A DNA stretch of 64,000 nucleotides. Source: Bacteroidota bacterium. Lineage in GTDB: Bacteria; Bacteroidota; Bacteroidia; Chitinophagales; Chitinophagaceae. The stretch spans positions 62,001 through 126,000 of the forward strand of contig JAGWRO010000038.1 of the NCBI GenBank assembly GCA_028876495.1, given 5' to 3'. The notes beneath the pieces were generated by a model. That model was not told where the DNA came from. It saw only the letters and a program-made list of their open reading frames with translations, and did not search any database. The number at the start of each line of letters is the position of its first letter. The first letter of the stretch is position 1. This document shows, in pieces, positions 62,272 through 64,000 of this stretch. The translations under genes were made by a program, and so were the position numbers.

Positions 62272-64000
62272 TTCCGCAGCCATTGCTGAAATAGCTTTTT
62301 GTATGTCGCCGTTAAATTTTGCAGCATACTCCATTAGTTTTACTTTTTCAGTTTGCTCTGTGGTATAGGCGAGATATTCCTCCAAACTCACTTCAGTTCT
62401 ATATACCTTACTAAGCATTCCGCCGAGGCTGATAAAAACTTCTTTGTATTTTTTGGTGGGGTCGTTGGATTTATTGACAGAGAGCACTAACGCTTTTTCC
62501 TTTTCCGTTAATCCCAATAGTTCCTGTATCTGTTCAAACTTGTTCTGGTACTTGCTTTGATCGAGCAATATTTTGCAGTCGCTGTTATTGATGATGGCTT
62601 GTTTTACCACAGGCGATGAAATAATATCTTCCACTTCCTGGGTTACTACAATTGCTTCGCCAAAATGCTTTCTTACGGTTTTAAAAAGATATTTGATGTA
62701 TTCTGCAAATCCTTCTTTCATCAGAGCTTTCCATGCTTCTTCAATCAATATCATTTTCCGGACGCCTTTCATCTTCCGCATTTTGTTGATGAAAACTTCC
62801 ATAATGATAATGGTAACCACAGGAAATAAAATCGGGTGGTCTTTAATGTTATCCAGTTCAAACACGATAAAGCGCTCCTGTAAAAGATTCAGATTTTCGG
62901 TAGCATTCAGCAGGTAGTCAAACTCTCCCCCTTTATAATAAGGACGCAGGACATAGAGAAAATTATTGACATCAAAATCTTTTTCTTTTACGTTATCCTT
63001 AGACAGTTCACGCACATACTCATCCCTTAAAAATTCATAAAAAGTGTCGAAACATAAAAACTTATTCTCTCCCTTTGGGGGATTAAGGGAACCATAGTAA
63101 CCGCTAATTGCATTGGATAATGCTACATATTCACTACGCTTAAACTCCTCATCGTCTTTTTTCCAAAGTGCAAGTAGCAGCGTTTTAATGCTTTCTTTCT
63201 TTTCGGTATCGAGGCTGTCACCCTCACCTATATAAAAAGGATTAAAGCGGATTGGATTGTCTTCGCTATACGTGAAATAATAGCCCTTTACCATATCGCA
63301 TAAGCCCTTATAGCTATGCCCCACATCCACCAACACGATGTGCGTACCTTGCTCATAATAACTACGCACCATGTGGTTGGTGAAAAATGATTTTCCGCTA
63401 CCGGATGGCCCAAGAATAAATTTGTTCCTGTTGGTGCAGATACCCATGTTCATGGGTTCATCGCTAATATCCACATGAACAGGTTTGCCTGTGAGACGGT
63501 CGCCCATACGAATACCTACCGGGCTTAATGAGGAACGATAACCGGTTTCCAGGTTAAGGAAGCAGGTTGCCTTTTCTGCGAACGTATCAAAGGTTTCATT
63601 CATGGGAAAGTCTGCTGCATTACCAGGAATACCCGCCCAGAATATTTGCGGAGCGCCGATTGTTTCCTGTTTAGCTACTGCATCCATCTGTGCCAGTGCA
63701 GAGGAAACCATGTTCTTCAGGTCTTTGAGTTCCTCTTTATCATCTGTCCATACCAATACATTGAAATGAGCTTTTACAGGAAGCCGTTGCTGACTGATGG
63801 CTTCATTCAGGAAATCATTAGTAGCGTCCCTGGCAATTAAATTCTCCCGGCTATAAGCTGAAAGGGATTGGAGGCGCAGCCTCTTTGATTCTAATTTTTG
63901 TATGGTCTTTTGCGCATCTTCAATAAAAATGTATTGGTTGTAAATATGATTGCAGGGTAAAAGCTGTCCTAATGTAGAAGCAAACCCAATGCTGAACTTT
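62233..64000 (-). CDS. traG: Conjugative transposon ATPase TraG (VirB4-like), 5' partial
   Basis: TraG is the ATPase that powers assembly and transfer by the mating channel. The frame is open to the window edge (588 residues visible), so the N-terminal part is missing; a TTG at 63756 is only an internal codon. The P-loop is ILGPSGSGKSFFTNHM, the Walker B-like strand is MILIEEAWKALMKEGF, and further family motifs are RFIVFELDNI and VTQEVEDIISSPVVKQAIIN with the conserved late Gln. The last residues are encoded by a 7-bp tandem repeat and are probably variable. Confidence 0.95.
   Translation of the reverse strand, partial: KFSIGFASTLGQLLPCNHIYNQYIFIEDAQKTIQKLESKRLRLQSLSAYSRENLIARDATNDFLNEAISQQRLPVKAHFNVLVWTDDKEELKDLKNMVSSALAQMDAVAKQETIGAPQIFWAGIPGNAADFPMNETFDTFAEKATCFLNLETGYRSSLSPVGIRMGDRLTGKPVHVDISDEPMNMGICTNRNKFILGPSGSGKSFFTNHMVRSYYEQGTHIVLVDVGHSYKGLCDMVKGYYFTYSEDNPIRFNPFYIGEGDSLDTEKKESIKTLLLALWKKDDEEFKRSEYVALSNAISGYYGSLNPPKGENKFLCFDTFYEFLRDEYVRELSKDNVKEKDFDVNNFLYVLRPYYKGGEFDYLLNATENLNLLQERFIVFELDNIKDHPILFPVVTIIIMEVFINKMRKMKGVRKMILIEEAWKALMKEGFAEYIKYLFKTVRKHFGEAIVVTQEVEDIISSPVVKQAIINNSDCKILLDQSKYQNKFEQIQELLGLTEKEKALVLSVNKSNDPTKKYKEVFISLGGMLSKVYRTEVSLEEYLAYTTEQTEKVKLMEYAAKFNGDIQKAISAMAAEMRSEKRKEIRDK

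Larger units (their letters stand above)
49954..64000. mobile_element. Integrative conjugative element (CTnDOT-type tra genes), left end at tRNA-Leu, right end outside the window
   Basis: From the tRNA 3' end to the window edge, all identifiable genes belong to an integrated conjugative element: a tyrosine recombinase, DNA-binding proteins and the traN-traM-traL-traK-traJ-traI-traG block. The chromosomal-type genes stop at the tRNA. The dispersed A/T-rich elements that are frequent in the first 45 kb are not seen here. The relaxase, coupling protein and far attachment site are not in the window. Confidence 0.88.

Noticed and set aside
1-64000. CRISPR array
   Set aside because: No set of 25-40 bp direct repeats with unique spacers was found; the arrays seen have 7-9 or 20 bp units.
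49954-64000. Antibiotic-resistance or defence cargo in the ICE
   Set aside because: Between integrase and traG only transfer, regulatory and unknown proteins were found; cargo may lie beyond the right edge.

Overview
The window looks like part of a chromosome of a Bacteroidota bacterium, most like the Chitinophagales/Chitinophagaceae. The reasons are gene content and signals. It has a heavy-metal RND pump fused to its outer-membrane channel, futalosine-pathway menaquinone genes (mqnB, mqnD), an NRAMP-USP fusion, many secreted proteins with N-termini typical of this phylum, CTnDOT-type tra genes, and promoters that fit TTTG...TAnnTTTG. Family names rest on motifs read by eye; no database search was run.

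Layout. 1-4.6 kb: metal efflux (RND/OMF fusion, cut by the window edge, and its adaptor). 4.9-11.4 kb: a TPR-like protein, a site-2 protease homologue, NhaA, a DUF2200 protein and a secreted prolyl oligopeptidase. 11.6-20.2 kb: an orphan Phd-type antitoxin, a minus-strand pterin/fatty-acid operon (two PTPS paralogues, folE, fabD), mqnB-mqnD, a frameshifted class IV aminotransferase, an orphan response regulator, and thrS-infC. 20.3-33.4 kb: secreted proteins, glmM, a cysteine desulfurase, an RHH-MazF pair, efp-accB-[four-helix-bundle gene]-accC, twin thioredoxin-fold proteins, mdh and a methyltransferase. 33.5-49.7 kb: secreted proteins, a 5'-truncated barrel pseudogene, a GH35-like glycosidase, frameshifted purU, mntR/mntH with a clear operator, an M1 peptidase, an amidohydrolase, a phosphodiester glycosidase, lipA, OsmC and DUF2851.

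49.87-64 kb: a tRNA-Leu(CAG) gene marks one end of an integrative conjugative element. A tyrosine recombinase points away from the tRNA. The rest runs on the minus strand: two small DNA-binding proteins, two large proteins of unknown function, traN, a third unknown protein, traM, traL-like, traK, traJ, three tandem traI-like paralogues and traG. The element runs off the right edge.

Points most worth following: (1) a family of about a dozen A/T-rich 35-45 bp elements, most of them downstream of genes and several starting about 20 nt after the stop codon; (2) a four-helix-bundle (23S-IVS-type) gene inside the accB-accC operon, flanked by inverted octamer arrays; (3) an unrecognised protein module present four times in three ICE proteins; (4) the triplicated TraI-like proteins; (5) a palindromic operator sitting exactly between the -33 and -7 boxes of mntH; (6) two frameshifted genes (class IV aminotransferase, purU) that may be sequence errors.
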